From an uncultured Roseburia sp. (GTDB lineage Bacteria; Bacillota; Clostridia; Lachnospirales; Lachnospiraceae): DNA of 62,227 bases. The notes beneath the pieces are model-generated. The model had not been told where the DNA came from and searched no databases. It saw nothing but the letters and a program-made list of their open reading frames with translations. The DNA is taken from contig URUD01000013.1 in NCBI GenBank assembly GCA_900550935.1, positions 1 to 62,227 on the forward strand, written 5' to 3'. Position numbers and translations under genes: made by a program. Positions 52,941-61,085 of the stretch are shown piece after piece (position 1 is the first letter of the stretch; each line of letters opens with the position of its first letter).

Positions 52941-54224
52941 ATGTTTGCAGATAGAGCAACGATTATTATAAAGTCAGGAAAAGGTGGCGATGGTCATGTC
53001 AGTTTCCGAAGAGAAAAATATGTACCGGATGGTGGTCCAGACGGTGGTGATGGTGGAAAGGGCGGCGACGTGATCTTCCTCGTCGATGACGGTTTAAATA
53101 CGCTGACCGATTACAGACACCGCAGAAAATTTGCAGCTCAGCCGGGAGAAGAAGGCGGAAAGCGTAACTGCCACGGAAAAAACGGTGAGGATCTGATCTT
53201 AAAAGTTCCGGCAGGAACCGTGATCAAAGATGCCGAGACCGGCAAAGTCATCGCCGATATGTCCGGCGACAATAAAAGACAGGTTATCTTACGCGGCGGC
53301 CGCGGTGGACTTGGCAATCAGCATTTTGCAACTTCCACGATGCAGGCGCCGAAATATGCCCAGCCGGGTGGCGAAGCGATCGAGATCGAAGTTAAACTGG
53401 AATTAAAAGTCATTGCGGACGTGGGTCTTGTCGGATTTCCAAATGTTGGAAAATCAACTCTGCTTTCCCGCGTGACCAATGCCCAGCCAAAGATCGCCAA
53501 TTATCATTTTACAACCTTACAGCCGAATTTAGGTGTGGTCGATCTTGACGGTGCAAAGGGATTTGTCATTGCAGATATCCCGGGACTGATCGAGGGTGCT
53601 TCGGAGGGAGTCGGACTTGGACTTGAGTTTTTACGCCATATCGAGCGTACCAAAGTTATGATCCATGTGGTAGATGCGGCAGGCACAGAGGGACGCGACC
53701 CGATCGCAGATATTCATGCCATTATGAAAGAGTTAGAAGCATACGATCCGTCTCTTTTAAAAAAACCACAGGTCATTGCCGCAAATAAAATGGATGCTGT
53801 TTACGGAGACGAAAATGAGATCCTTTGCAGCTTAAAAGATACTTTTGAAAAAGAAGGCATCAAGGTATTCCCGATTTCTGCAGTCAGCGGAAAAGGTTTA
53901 AAAGAACTCCTTTATCATGTGCAGTCACTGTTAGAGACCTGCAGCAAAGAGCCAGTTATTTATGAACCGGAGTTTGATCCGGCATTACGTTTCTTTAAGG
54001 ATGAGCCATATACCATTACAATGGCAGATGATGGAGCCTTTGTTGTGGAAGGACCAAAGATTGAAAAGATGCTCGGTTATACCAATATCGATTCTGAAAA
54101 AGGTTTCTTATTCTTCCAGCGTTTCTTAAAAGAACAGGGTATCTTAAAAGATTTAGAGGAAATGGGCATTGAAGACGGAGATACCGTAAGAATGTACGGT
54201 TTCGAATTTGATTATTATAAATAA
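52941..54224 (+). CDS. obgE: GTPase Obg
   Basis: 427 residues. The glycine-rich N-terminal Obg domain has DGGPDGGDGGKGGDVIF. The G domain has GFPNVGKSTLLSRVTNAQPK, the switch region YHFTTLQPNLGVV, DIPGLIEGASEG and ANKMD. The C-terminal OCT domain ends DTVRMYGFEFDYY. Obg helps 50S assembly and the stress response. Standard size. Confidence 0.97.
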   Translation: MFADRATIIIKSGKGGDGHVSFRREKYVPDGGPDGGDGGKGGDVIFLVDDGLNTLTDYRHRRKFAAQPGEEGGKRNCHGKNGEDLILKVPAGTVIKDAETGKVIADMSGDNKRQVILRGGRGGLGNQHFATSTMQAPKYAQPGGEAIEIEVKLELKVIADVGLVGFPNVGKSTLLSRVTNAQPKIANYHFTTLQPNLGVVDLDGAKGFVIADIPGLIEGASEGVGLGLEFLRHIERTKVMIHVVDAAGTEGRDPIADIHAIMKELEAYDPSLLKKPQVIAANKMDAVYGDENEILCSLKDTFEKEGIKVFPISAVSGKGLKELLYHVQSLLETCSKEPVIYEPEFDPALRFFKDEPYTITMADDGAFVVEGPKIEKMLGYTNIDSEKGFLFFQRFLKEQGILKDLEEMGIEDGDTVRMYGFEFDYYK

Positions 54225-54244
54225 AACAATACACGGAGGTTGTT

Positions 54245-54541
54245 ATGACATTAACAAGTAAACAACGTGCTTATCTGATGAGTCAGGCAAGTACGCTTGA
54301 TTCCATTTTTCAGATTGGCAAATCAAGTCTTACTCCTGAGATTATCACAGCATTAGATGAAGCACTCGAAAAAAGAGAACTAATTAAAATTTCAGTCTTA
54401 AAAAACTGTGCAGATGATCCAAAAGAGATTGCAGCCATCATTGCAGAGCGTACGCATGCGGACGTGATCAAAGTCATTGGTAAAAAGATCATTCTGTTCC
54501 GTCAGGCAAAGAAAAATACAAAATTTGACCTGCCAAAATAA
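54245..54541 (+). CDS. yhbY: YhbY family RNA-binding protein
   Basis: 98 residues, one CRS1/YhbY domain: LTSKQRAYLMSQASTLDSIFQIGKSSLTP, then ALEKRELIKISVLKN and VIGKKIILFRQAK. YhbY associates with pre-50S particles. Located between obgE and nadD, as in other Firmicutes. Confidence 0.95.
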   Translation: MTLTSKQRAYLMSQASTLDSIFQIGKSSLTPEIITALDEALEKRELIKISVLKNCADDPKEIAAIIAERTHADVIKVIGKKIILFRQAKKNTKFDLPK

Positions 54542-54555
54542 GGATGGGAAAAGGG

Positions 54556-55176
54556 ATGACTCATTTGAAAAAGATAGGGATCTTTGGCGGATCATTTGAT
54601 CCGATCCACATGGGACATATCAATATCGCCCAGAGTGCATATCAGGAATTTGGACTTGATGAAGTCTGGTTCGTTCCGGCAGGACATTCTCCCAATAAAG
54701 AGGAAAGCAAGATGACTCCGGCAGAAATGCGCAAAGAAATGGTGGAACTTGCCATCCGGGAAATTCCTTATTTCAAGGTCTGTGATATTGAACTTACTTC
54801 CCGGGAGAAAAGTTATACCTATCGCACACTGGAAAAATTAAACCATCTTTATCCGGATGATATGTTTTATTTCATTATGGGTGCAGATTCGCTTGACTAT
54901 TTTGAACAATGGGTGCATCCCGAGATCATCTGTCAGAATGCCATTGTTCTGGTCGCTGTGCGGGATAAAATGAATCTGGCTGTCATCCGACAGAAAATAG
55001 ATCAGATCAGACAACTGTTTCCAGCAGAGATTTACCCGGTTTCTGGCGGAAAAACAGATATTTCATCCAGTCTGCTTCGCCAGTCGCTGGCAAAAGGACA
55101 GAAAGAAGCAAGCTGGTCTCTGCTACCGGATGCAGTAAAAAAGTATATTAATGAGCATCAGCTATATCACAGTTAG
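54556..55176 (+). CDS. nadD: Nicotinate-nucleotide adenylyltransferase
   Basis: Motifs are KIGIFGGSFDPIHMGHINIAQSAYQEF (HxGH), FVPAGHSPNKEE, YFIMGADSLDYFEQW and the late TDISSSLLRQSL. It makes deamido-NAD. The start is uncertain: ATG 54544, ATG 54556 and TTG 54565 are all in frame. TTG 54565 has the best-spaced AAAAGGG and gives the usual MKKIGIFGG start. 206 residues from 54556. Confidence 0.94.
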   Translation: MTHLKKIGIFGGSFDPIHMGHINIAQSAYQEFGLDEVWFVPAGHSPNKEESKMTPAEMRKEMVELAIREIPYFKVCDIELTSREKSYTYRTLEKLNHLYPDDMFYFIMGADSLDYFEQWVHPEIICQNAIVLVAVRDKMNLAVIRQKIDQIRQLFPAEIYPVSGGKTDISSSLLRQSLAKGQKEASWSLLPDAVKKYINEHQLYHS

Positions 55177-55195
55177 AAATTATGGAGCGGAAAAT

Positions 55196-55774
55196 ATGAT
55201 GGAGCTTGGCGAAATTCGTAAGAAATTAAAAAAAGAATTGGATAAGGGCAGATACGAGCATACAAAAGGTGTCATGTATACCGCAGGATGCCTTGCCATG
55301 GCACACGGCTATTCTGTGGAGGATGCTATGCTTGCAGGATTACTCCATGATTGTGCCAAATGTATCCCGAATGACGAAAAAATCCGTCTGTGCGAAGAAA
55401 ACGGCATTTTGATCAGTCAGGTAGAATATGATGGTCCGTATCTGCTGCATGCCAAACTGGGAGCTTTTCTGGCGGAAAATACCTATGGCGTGACAGATCC
55501 GGAAATTTTGCATGCGATCCGCGTGCACACCACCGGAGCACCGGATATGAGCCTGTTAGACAAGATCCTTTATATTGCAGATTATATTGAGCCTTGCAGG
55601 GACAAAGCCCCTGATCTGGATAAGGTACGAAAACTTGCCTTTCAGGATCTGGATGTCTGTATGGCAAAAATTCTCCATGATACTCTTTGTTATCTGTCAA
55701 GCAGAGGTGGAAGCATTGATCCAATGACAAAGATGACCTATGATTTTTATAAAAATAATTGGAAAGAAGAATAA
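55196..55774 (+). CDS. yqeK: YqeK family HD-domain hydrolase (symmetrical Ap4A hydrolase)
   Basis: 192 residues from ATG 55196 (GGAGCGG upstream). The HD motif is LAGLLHDCAKCIP, preceded by RYEHTKGVMYTA, and followed by HAKLGAFLAE, HAIRVHTTG and KILYIADYIEP. YqeK-type proteins cleave Ap4A to ADP using iron. Adjacent to nadD and rsfS, as usual. Confidence 0.93.
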   Translation: MMELGEIRKKLKKELDKGRYEHTKGVMYTAGCLAMAHGYSVEDAMLAGLLHDCAKCIPNDEKIRLCEENGILISQVEYDGPYLLHAKLGAFLAENTYGVTDPEILHAIRVHTTGAPDMSLLDKILYIADYIEPCRDKAPDLDKVRKLAFQDLDVCMAKILHDTLCYLSSRGGSIDPMTKMTYDFYKNNWKEE

Positions 55775-55785
55775 GGGAGGACATT

Positions 55786-56133
55786 ATGAACACAGCAGAA
55801 TTATGTAAGATTGCAGTGGAAGCGTTGGAAGACAGAAAAGCAGAAGACGTAAAAGTAATTGATATCAGAGAGATCTCACCGATCGCAGATTATTTTATCA
55901 TTGCAAACGGCACCAATCAGAATCAGATCCAGGCAATGCGTGATGCCGCAGATGAGGCATTATACAAAGCCGGTTTAACCGTAAAGCAGGTAGAGGGAAA
56001 CCAGAATTCCACCTGGATCTTAATGGATTATGGCGATATCATCATCCATATTTTCTCAAAAGAAGACCGTCTGTTTTATGATCTGGAGCGTGTCTGGAGA
56101 GACGGAAAAGAAATTGATGTCAAAGAACTGTAA
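55786..56133 (+). CDS. rsfS: Ribosome silencing factor
   Basis: 115 residues from ATG 55786 behind GGGAGG. It has VKVIDIREISPIADYFIIANG, then GNQNSTWILMDYGDIIIHIFSKEDRLFYDLERVW. RsfS binds L14 and prevents subunit joining during starvation. Confidence 0.96.
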   Translation: MNTAELCKIAVEALEDRKAEDVKVIDIREISPIADYFIIANGTNQNQIQAMRDAADEALYKAGLTVKQVEGNQNSTWILMDYGDIIIHIFSKEDRLFYDLERVWRDGKEIDVKEL

Positions 56134-56155
56134 AAAAGAATATCGATTTTAGTAT

Positions 56156-56193
56156 AAAAAATCTCTGAAGTCTGTGCACTTCAGAGATTTTCT
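56156..56193. terminator. Bidirectional terminator between rsfS and lexA
   Basis: AAAATCTCTGAAG and CTTCAGAGATTTT flank loop TCTGTGCA. T-rich TTCTTTTT on the plus strand and the A-run on the other side suit both converging genes. Confidence 0.85.
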
Positions 56194-56195
56194 TT

Positions 56196-56813
56196 TTAGC
56201 TTAAAAAACGCATTATACCAAATACTTTGCCAAGGATCGAACATTCTTTTACGATGATCGGGTCCATGGTATCATTTTCCGGCTGTAATCTATAGTAGCC
56301 ATCTTCTTTGTAGAATGTCTTTACTGTGGCGGAGTCCTCAACCAGAGCAACCACGATATCACCATTTCTGGCATCTGACTGGCTCTGCACCAGGATCTTG
56401 TCTCCATCAAAAATACCAGCATTGATCATGCTTTCTCCTTTAACGGTCAGCATAAACGTGTCAGTATTTGGCAGAAATTCAACCGGGATAGGGAAGTAGT
56501 TCTCGATATTCTCAACGGCAAGAAGCGGCTGACCAGCTGCAACTTTTCCAAGAATAGGTACATTTGCGACTTCACGTCTGGTAAGATTGAAATTGTCATC
56601 GATGATCTCAATCGCACGCGGCTTGGTCGGATCACGTCTGATATATCCGTTTTTTTCAAGTGTCTCTAAATGAGAATGTACGGATGAAGTGGACTTTAAG
56701 CCGACTGCCTCGCAGATCTCACGGACAGCAGGAGGATAACCTTTATTTAAAATTTCCTGCTTGATATATTCTAAAATCTCCCGTTGCTTTGTACTGATTT
56801 TTCCGTATGCCAT
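56196..56813 (-). CDS. lexA: LexA repressor
   Basis: 205 residues, start at MAYGKIS behind AGGAGG (8 codons inside the longest frame). The N-terminal winged helix is STKQREILEYIKQEILNKGYPPAVREICEAVGLKSTSSVHSHLETL. The cleavage site is VAAGQP (Ala-Gly), with the catalytic Ser in GESMINAGI and Lys in VVALVEDSATVKTF. It controls the SOS response. Divergent from a yneA-like gene, with LexA-like boxes between. Confidence 0.97.
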   Translation of the reverse strand: MAYGKISTKQREILEYIKQEILNKGYPPAVREICEAVGLKSTSSVHSHLETLEKNGYIRRDPTKPRAIEIIDDNFNLTRREVANVPILGKVAAGQPLLAVENIENYFPIPVEFLPNTDTFMLTVKGESMINAGIFDGDKILVQSQSDARNGDIVVALVEDSATVKTFYKEDGYYRLQPENDTMDPIIVKECSILGKVFGIMRFLS

Positions 56814-56903
56814 AAAATCCTCCTGTAATGCGTTCATTCTGAACTTATTTCATATGTTACTACCAGTTTACCATAGAGAACTCCAAAATGCAAACGTATA
56901 TTC

Positions 56904-56917
56904 CGAAAACTTGTTCG
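56904..56917 (-). promoter_or_regulatory. LexA-like box 1
   Basis: On the minus strand CGAACAAGTTTTCG matches 13 of 14 positions of the B. subtilis box CGAACRNRYGTTYG. It is the box nearest lexA, about 90 bases before its start. Confidence 0.75.
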
Positions 56918-56926
56918 AAATTTATA

Positions 56927-56955
56927 TTGACAAACAGATGTTCTGGATGTATGAT
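56927..56955 (+). promoter_or_regulatory. Promoter of the yneA-like gene containing LexA-like box 2
   Basis: TTGACA (56927-56932), 17 bases, TATGAT (56950-56955). The spacer and -35 hold CAAACAGATGTTCT (56931-56944), 12 of 14 matches to the LexA box, so bound LexA would block this promoter. Confidence 0.8.
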
Positions 56956-56964
56956 ACAGCTATG

Positions 56965-56978
56965 CAAACAGTTGTTCG
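56965..56978 (-). promoter_or_regulatory. LexA-like box 3
   Basis: Minus-strand CGAACAACTGTTTG fits 13 of 14 positions of the LexA consensus and falls at or just after the expected yneA start site. Confidence 0.75.
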
Positions 56979-56991
56979 TAACATTTGTTCG
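56978..56991 (-). promoter_or_regulatory. LexA-like box 4
   Basis: Minus-strand CGAACAAATGTTAC fits 12 of 14 positions; the CGAAC half is intact. It shares one base with box 3. Confidence 0.6.
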
Positions 56992-57019
56992 GGTATTGGT
57001 TTATGAGGAGGTCTTTTTT

Positions 57020-57343
57020 ATGAAGAGAAGAGTAGAAAAAAATCATTTTATGTATCTGTTACTTGCATTATCCATATTTTTTATATTAGTCTGTTCCATC
57101 TTATTTGGAACGATACGCACCATTGCCGCATCATCTTCGGATGTCCCTTATAAGTATTATACCAGTATCCGGATTGAGGAGGGGGATACTCTCTGGAGTA
57201 TCGCAGACACCTATTATGATCCTTCTTATGAAGAGATCACTTCTTATATCGAAGAGGTGCGCAGCATGAATCATCTGTTATCAGAGGACGATATTCATGC
57301 CGGACAGTACCTTACTATCCCATATTATTCTGGATCATTCTAA
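57020..57343 (+). CDS. yneA: YneA-like SOS cell-division suppressor (TM + LysM)
   Basis: 107 residues from ATG 57020 behind GAGGAGG. A membrane segment (FMYLLLALSIFFILVCSILFG) is followed by a single LysM domain (SIRIEEGDTLWSIADTYYD ... IHAGQYLTIPYY). The layout and divergence from lexA equal those of B. subtilis yneA, whose product delays division during SOS. LexA-like boxes over the promoter support SOS control. The identity rests on architecture and position, not strong sequence identity. Confidence 0.85.
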   Translation: MKRRVEKNHFMYLLLALSIFFILVCSILFGTIRTIAASSSDVPYKYYTSIRIEEGDTLWSIADTYYDPSYEEITSYIEEVRSMNHLLSEDDIHAGQYLTIPYYSGSF

Positions 57344-57401
57344 TTACAAATTGATTTATTTTATCGGTTGTCTTCCTTTGTTTGCGCGGTAGGAGGATTT
57401 A

Positions 57402-57410
57402 TGCTATAAT
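57402..57410 (+). promoter_or_regulatory. Extended -10 promoter for the DUF4015-type gene
   Basis: TGCTATAAT has a perfect TATAAT (57405-57410) and the TGn extension. No good -35 (TTTGCG at 18 bases). It lies about 40 bases before the start codon. Confidence 0.6.
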
Positions 57411-57452
57411 CAGTCTTACCGAGTCAACACCACACAGATGGAGCTTAGATAT

Positions 57453-58694
57453 ATGAAGAAAAACCGAATATGGATTGCCTGTCTGATCATTCTTTTATGT
57501 ATCCTGACAGGCAGCCTGCTTTATTTCTTTTATTTCAATACGACAACATTTCCAAAACAAACTATTTCCACATCAACGATAAACAGTACCATCCTTTCTT
57601 CTGAGGTAGTGGAGGCGCAGGACCCCACAGAAGAAACAGGGGAATTAAATACGGACACATCGCTTCCGGTGGAAGCCACGGAGACTATAGAAGCAGATCC
57701 TCTTCCACATCAGAAGGTAAAAGGAATCTATGTAACCGGTCCGATGGCAGGCAGTGCCGCAATGGATGACCTGATCGCTCTGGTAGATGAGACCGAACTA
57801 AATGCCATGGTGATCGACGTAAAAACCGATGATGGAGCAATTACCTACGCAATGGACCTGGATAAAGTGCAAAATACCAATGCCTGTATCGCATATATTC
57901 CCGATATAAATGAACTGATGCAGAAATTAAAAAAGCATCACATTTATACCATTGCAAGGATCGTCTGTTTTAAAGATCCTGTTCTTGCCAAAGCACAGCC
58001 GGATCTGGCATTAAAAAAGGCAGATGGGACACCGATCACGGATGCCAATGGACTCTCCTTTGTAAATCCATATAAAAAGGAGTGTTGGGAATATCTGACC
58101 GCGATTGCTTCTTCTGCGGCAGAGATTGGATTTGATGAGATCCAGTTTGATTATGTCCGTTTCCCGGTGGGAGAGGATGCCAGTCAGGCTGATTATGGCG
58201 TAGATCTTAATGCACATCCCAAACAGGAAGCAATCCGGGATTTCTTATCTTATGCAAGAACACAGCTGCATGAAAAAGACATTGTATTTGGTGCAGATGT
58301 TTTTGGAACAATCATTGGAAACGACGTTGATGCAGCACTGGTTGGACAGGATTATCAGATGTTAGGCAGTATAGCAGATATCTTAAGCCCTATGGTATAT
58401 CCCTCCCATTATGGGGCTGGTGTATTTGGACTGGACGTACCGGATGCCCATCCCTACGAGACGGTATATCATGCACTTGATGACTCAAAAAAAGAACTTT
58501 CATCCATTACAGCACATTGTGCGACCGTAAGACCATGGCTTCAATGTTTTACCGCTACATGGATTTCAGGACACCTTTCCTATGGAGCCGATGAGATTCA
58601 GGCGCAGATCCAGGCAGTATACGATGCCGGATACGAGGAATGGATCTTATGGAATGCTTCAAACCGTTACACAGCCGATGGATTAGAACATTAG
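57453..58694 (+). CDS. DUF4015-type putative glycosidase, membrane anchored
   Basis: 413 residues from ATG 57453 (GGAG 10 bases upstream; ATG 57438 possible). A signal-anchor TM (IWIACLIILLCILTGSLLYFF) is followed by a Ser/Thr/Glu-rich linker, then the TIM-barrel-like domain: VKGIYVTGPMAGSAAMDDLIALV, TELNAMVIDVKTDDGAITY, GFDEIQFDYVRFPVGED and DILSPMVYPSHYGAG. The acidic residues in FDEIQFDYVRFP are the probable catalytic site. Substrate unknown; the position outside the membrane points to cell wall or exopolysaccharide. Confidence 0.88.
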   Translation: MKKNRIWIACLIILLCILTGSLLYFFYFNTTTFPKQTISTSTINSTILSSEVVEAQDPTEETGELNTDTSLPVEATETIEADPLPHQKVKGIYVTGPMAGSAAMDDLIALVDETELNAMVIDVKTDDGAITYAMDLDKVQNTNACIAYIPDINELMQKLKKHHIYTIARIVCFKDPVLAKAQPDLALKKADGTPITDANGLSFVNPYKKECWEYLTAIASSAAEIGFDEIQFDYVRFPVGEDASQADYGVDLNAHPKQEAIRDFLSYARTQLHEKDIVFGADVFGTIIGNDVDAALVGQDYQMLGSIADILSPMVYPSHYGAGVFGLDVPDAHPYETVYHALDDSKKELSSITAHCATVRPWLQCFTATWISGHLSYGADEIQAQIQAVYDAGYEEWILWNASNRYTADGLEH

Positions 58695-58706
58695 AAGGAT
58701 TTTGAT

Positions 58707-59432
58707 ATGTTAAAATTTATTTATGTAATTTTGATGAACTTATTTCGTGCACCGTATATGATACCTAAAATGCGTAAAGAGGCAGATCATCCGGAAAAAT
58801 ACAGCGAGGAAGAACGCTACGAACTGGCGCGCTATGCAATACATCTGATGAAGATGACAGGTGCGATCCATACAAAGGCATATGGCACAGAAAACCTGCC
58901 AGAAACGGGCGGATATATGATGTATCCAAATCATCAGGGCAAATATGATGCACTGGGCATTATCGATACCCACGAAAAGACCTGTTCCCTTGTTATGGAC
59001 AAGGCAAAATCACGTACCATTCTGGTCAGCGAATTTGTAGACCTGCTTGGAGGAAAACGACTGGATAAAAAGGATGTCAGACAGGCACTGACTATCATCA
59101 ATGATGTATCCCAGGAAGTGAAAGCAGGAAAGCGCTATATCTTATTTCCAGAAGGTGGATACGATTTTAATAACCGCAATAATGTATGCGGTTTTAAAGC
59201 AGGCAGTTTTAAGATCGCGCTGAAAACCAAAGCTCCAATTATTCCAGTTGCACTGATCGATTCTTATAAGGTATTTAACAGCTTTACGCTCGGTCCGGTT
59301 ACCACACAGGTACATTACTTAGAACCAATCTATTCAGAAGAATATGAGCATTTGAAGACACCTGAGATCGCCGAACTGGTTCGAAAACGTATTCAGGATA
59401 AGATTGATGAAGTTCTGGCTGACCGGAAATGA
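58707..59432 (+). CDS. plsC: 1-acyl-sn-glycerol-3-phosphate acyltransferase family (PlsC-like)
   Basis: 241 residues. Motif I is YPNHQGKYDALGI (H-x4-D). The motif usually reading EGTR is FPEGGYDFNNRNN, so its arginine is not at the usual place. The third block is APIIPVALIDSYKVF. An N-terminal hydrophobic stretch (FIYVILMNLFRAPYMI) suits membrane association. The family makes phosphatidic acid, or acts on other lysolipids. Confidence 0.88.
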   Translation: MLKFIYVILMNLFRAPYMIPKMRKEADHPEKYSEEERYELARYAIHLMKMTGAIHTKAYGTENLPETGGYMMYPNHQGKYDALGIIDTHEKTCSLVMDKAKSRTILVSEFVDLLGGKRLDKKDVRQALTIINDVSQEVKAGKRYILFPEGGYDFNNRNNVCGFKAGSFKIALKTKAPIIPVALIDSYKVFNSFTLGPVTTQVHYLEPIYSEEYEHLKTPEIAELVRKRIQDKIDEVLADRK

Positions 59433-59499
59433 CTTTTTTTGATTTCCCTATAAAAAAACAGTCCTTTTGTGCCGATTTATATAACGTATTAGTTCTCGC

Positions 59500-59534
59500 A
59501 AAAAATCCCCTTAATTACAAGGGGACTTTCTTTT
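59500..59534. terminator. Bidirectional terminator between plsC-like gene and dtd
   Basis: CCCCTT (59507-59512) and AAGGGG (59519-59524) flank AATTAC. On the minus strand the stem is followed by TTTTTT, so it mainly ends dtd. On the plus strand the T-run is broken. Confidence 0.75.
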
Positions 59535-59614
59535 AGATTGCAACTATTCGTTAAACTTGTGTTTTGCGAATAAATAGTTCTTGCCAGCAAACGCTCTGCC
59601 GTGCTATAATCTGA

Positions 59615-60064
59615 TTATGAAAAGTCTTCTGAATCCAGTATAATGGTAAATGGACCGTCATTTAATAATGAGATTTTCATATCAGCACCAAAGATACCAC
59701 ATGCAACATCCGGTACTTCCTGACGGCATTTTTCTATGATATATTCGTACATTTTTTTTGCCGGTTCCGGCTTTCCTGCACGGACAAAGGAAGGTCTGTT
59801 TCCCTTTCTGCAGTCTGCATACAGGGTAAACTGTGAAATCAGCAATAAAGAGCCGTCTACATCCTTTAGGGACAGATTTGTTTTTCCGGCTGCATCTTCA
59901 AAGATGCGAAGCCCTAACAGTTTGCTGACCAGTTTATCCGCGATCGCGGTGGTGTCGGTATCGGAGATACCAATGAATACCAGAAATCCTTTTTGAATGG
60001 AACCGGTGACCGTTTCATCTACCTTACAGGCTGCCTCTGTGACACGTTGAATGACAAATTTCAT
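59615..60064 (-). CDS. dtd: D-aminoacyl-tRNA deacylase
   Basis: 149 residues, start at MKFVIQRV behind GAGG. It has LVFIGISDTD, LLGLRIFEDAAGKTNLSLKD, the catalytic SQFTLYADCRKGNRPSF (SQxTLx) and the C-terminal NDGPFTIILDSED (NxGPV/F-T). It removes D-amino acids from tRNA. Confidence 0.96.
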   Translation of the reverse strand: MKFVIQRVTEAACKVDETVTGSIQKGFLVFIGISDTDTTAIADKLVSKLLGLRIFEDAAGKTNLSLKDVDGSLLLISQFTLYADCRKGNRPSFVRAGKPEPAKKMYEYIIEKCRQEVPDVACGIFGADMKISLLNDGPFTIILDSEDFS

Positions 60065-60096
60065 ATTGATCCTCATTTCTCTATAAAAGCTATAGA

Positions 60097-60127
60097 TTGT
60101 TATTTTTTTAACTAAATCTATTATAAT
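60097..60127 (+). promoter_or_regulatory. Promoter of the ttcA-type gene
   Basis: TTGTTA (60097-60102), 19 bases, TATAAT (60122-60127). Spacing is long but the -10 is perfect. Confidence 0.55.
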
Positions 60128-60196
60128 GTATTTTTATGGATTCTGAAAGCAAAATAACTTCAAAATTTAAATACAAAAGGATGTGTTTATTTTTAT

Positions 60197-60343
60197 ATGA
60201 CATTACAGAAATTATTAAGTTACACCAGACGTGCGGTGGATGATTATGAACTGATCGAAGCCGGTGATAAGATTGCAGTCGGGATTTCTGGTGGAAAAGA
60301 CTCTCTTACGCTTCTGTATGCCTTAAAGCATTTACAAAAGTTT
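60197..60343 (+). pseudogene. TtcA-family tRNA 2-thiolation protein, N-terminal fragment cut at the junction
   Basis: 49 codons are native: LQKLLSYTRRAVDDYELIE, then the PP-loop GISGGKDSLTLLYALKHLQKF. After that the frame continues (to 60589) only as the antisense of the high-GC mocA-like gene. The rest of TtcA, including its CxxC cluster site, is missing. TtcA thiolates C32 of tRNA. The break coincides with the composition shift. Confidence 0.85.
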
Positions 60344-60350
60344 TCGCAGC
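60330..60350. other. Composition and gene break: probable chimeric junction
   Basis: Left of here G+C is about 45% and the genes belong to the Lachnospiraceae-like run; right of here it is 60% or more. The break interrupts ttcA in mid-codon run and the opposite-strand mocA-like frame takes its stop codon (60332-60334) from the ttcA side. No inverted repeat, target duplication or integrase is seen. Confidence 0.75.
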
Positions 60351-60958
60351 CGCTCCAGCTCTTCTACGGTATCTGCATCTTCCAGCTCTTCCTGCCGTGC
60401 CGCATATACCGCCCGCACAGACTCCGGATGCTGGCGGATGACCACGCCGCCGCCCTTGCCCTCGGGCAGGGAACACAGAGCGCCGAAATAACTGCTTCCG
60501 AACAGAACGGGACTTCCCAGCCGCTCCGTGCCGTCCTCGGCACGAAAGCCCAGCCGGAGGATGGCCCGTTCTTTTTCGTCCAGCGCTGAGAAATCGCGCG
60601 CCATCGCCTCGAGGCTTTCTTTCCGCAAGAGCGGCTGATCCCCGGGCAGGAAGATGCATCCCGCAAGGCCGGGCAGCTCCGAAAGCAGCGTTTCGAGGCC
60701 GAGGCGCACCGTGTCGTTCCGGCCCGGCAGGCGGTGAAGGATGGTTTTCACACCCGCCTTACAAGCGAGTTCAGCCACTTCCGGTGAACGGGTCACCACC
60801 ACCCGGGCCGCGAGGGCGGGCGTCTCTGTTACGTCCAGCGCCTGGGCGATGAGGGGCGCGCCGCCGAAGTCGGCCAGCAGCTTATTGGAGCCGAACCGCA
60901 CCGCCCGCCCCGACGCCATGATGACGCAGCCCACCGCTGTGTTTTCTGTGTACTCCAT
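60332..60958 (-). CDS. MocA-like molybdenum cofactor nucleotidyltransferase
   Basis: 208 residues from ATG 60958 behind GGGAGG. The NTP-transferase start is VGCVIMASGRAVRFGSNKLLADFGG, then RVVVTRSPEVAELA, FLPGDQPLLRKES (Asp for metal) and LGSPVLFGSSYFGAL. MocA adds CMP to molybdopterin, a cofactor form used by xanthine dehydrogenase-type enzymes. It is divergent from the FAD subunit. The last residues and stop lie in the junction, so the true C-terminus may differ. GC-rich, unlike genes to the left. Confidence 0.85.
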   Translation of the reverse strand: MEYTENTAVGCVIMASGRAVRFGSNKLLADFGGAPLIAQALDVTETPALAARVVVTRSPEVAELACKAGVKTILHRLPGRNDTVRLGLETLLSELPGLAGCIFLPGDQPLLRKESLEAMARDFSALDEKERAILRLGFRAEDGTERLGSPVLFGSSYFGALCSLPEGKGGGVVIRQHPESVRAVYAARQEELEDADTVEELERLRKLL

Positions 60959-61085
60959 CCCGCAGACCTCCCGAAATTTCCGTTGCTGTTCATTGCCGAA
61001 TTGATGCTTTCTGACGGTAGTATTATAGCGGATTTTGTGATAAAATAAAAGAAAAAGGTCACAGGAAAAAGAGAGGATACTGCAT

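Noticed and set aside
57391..57410. AGGAGGATTT followed by ATGCTATAA, a two-codon frame with an ideal ribosome binding site
   Set aside because: The ATGCTATAA overlaps an extended -10 promoter element, so it would lie upstream of the start site. Probably coincidence.
60344..60589. Continuation of the ttcA frame past the junction
   Set aside because: It is the antisense of the mocA-like gene and has no TtcA residues; it was left out of the ttcA fragment.
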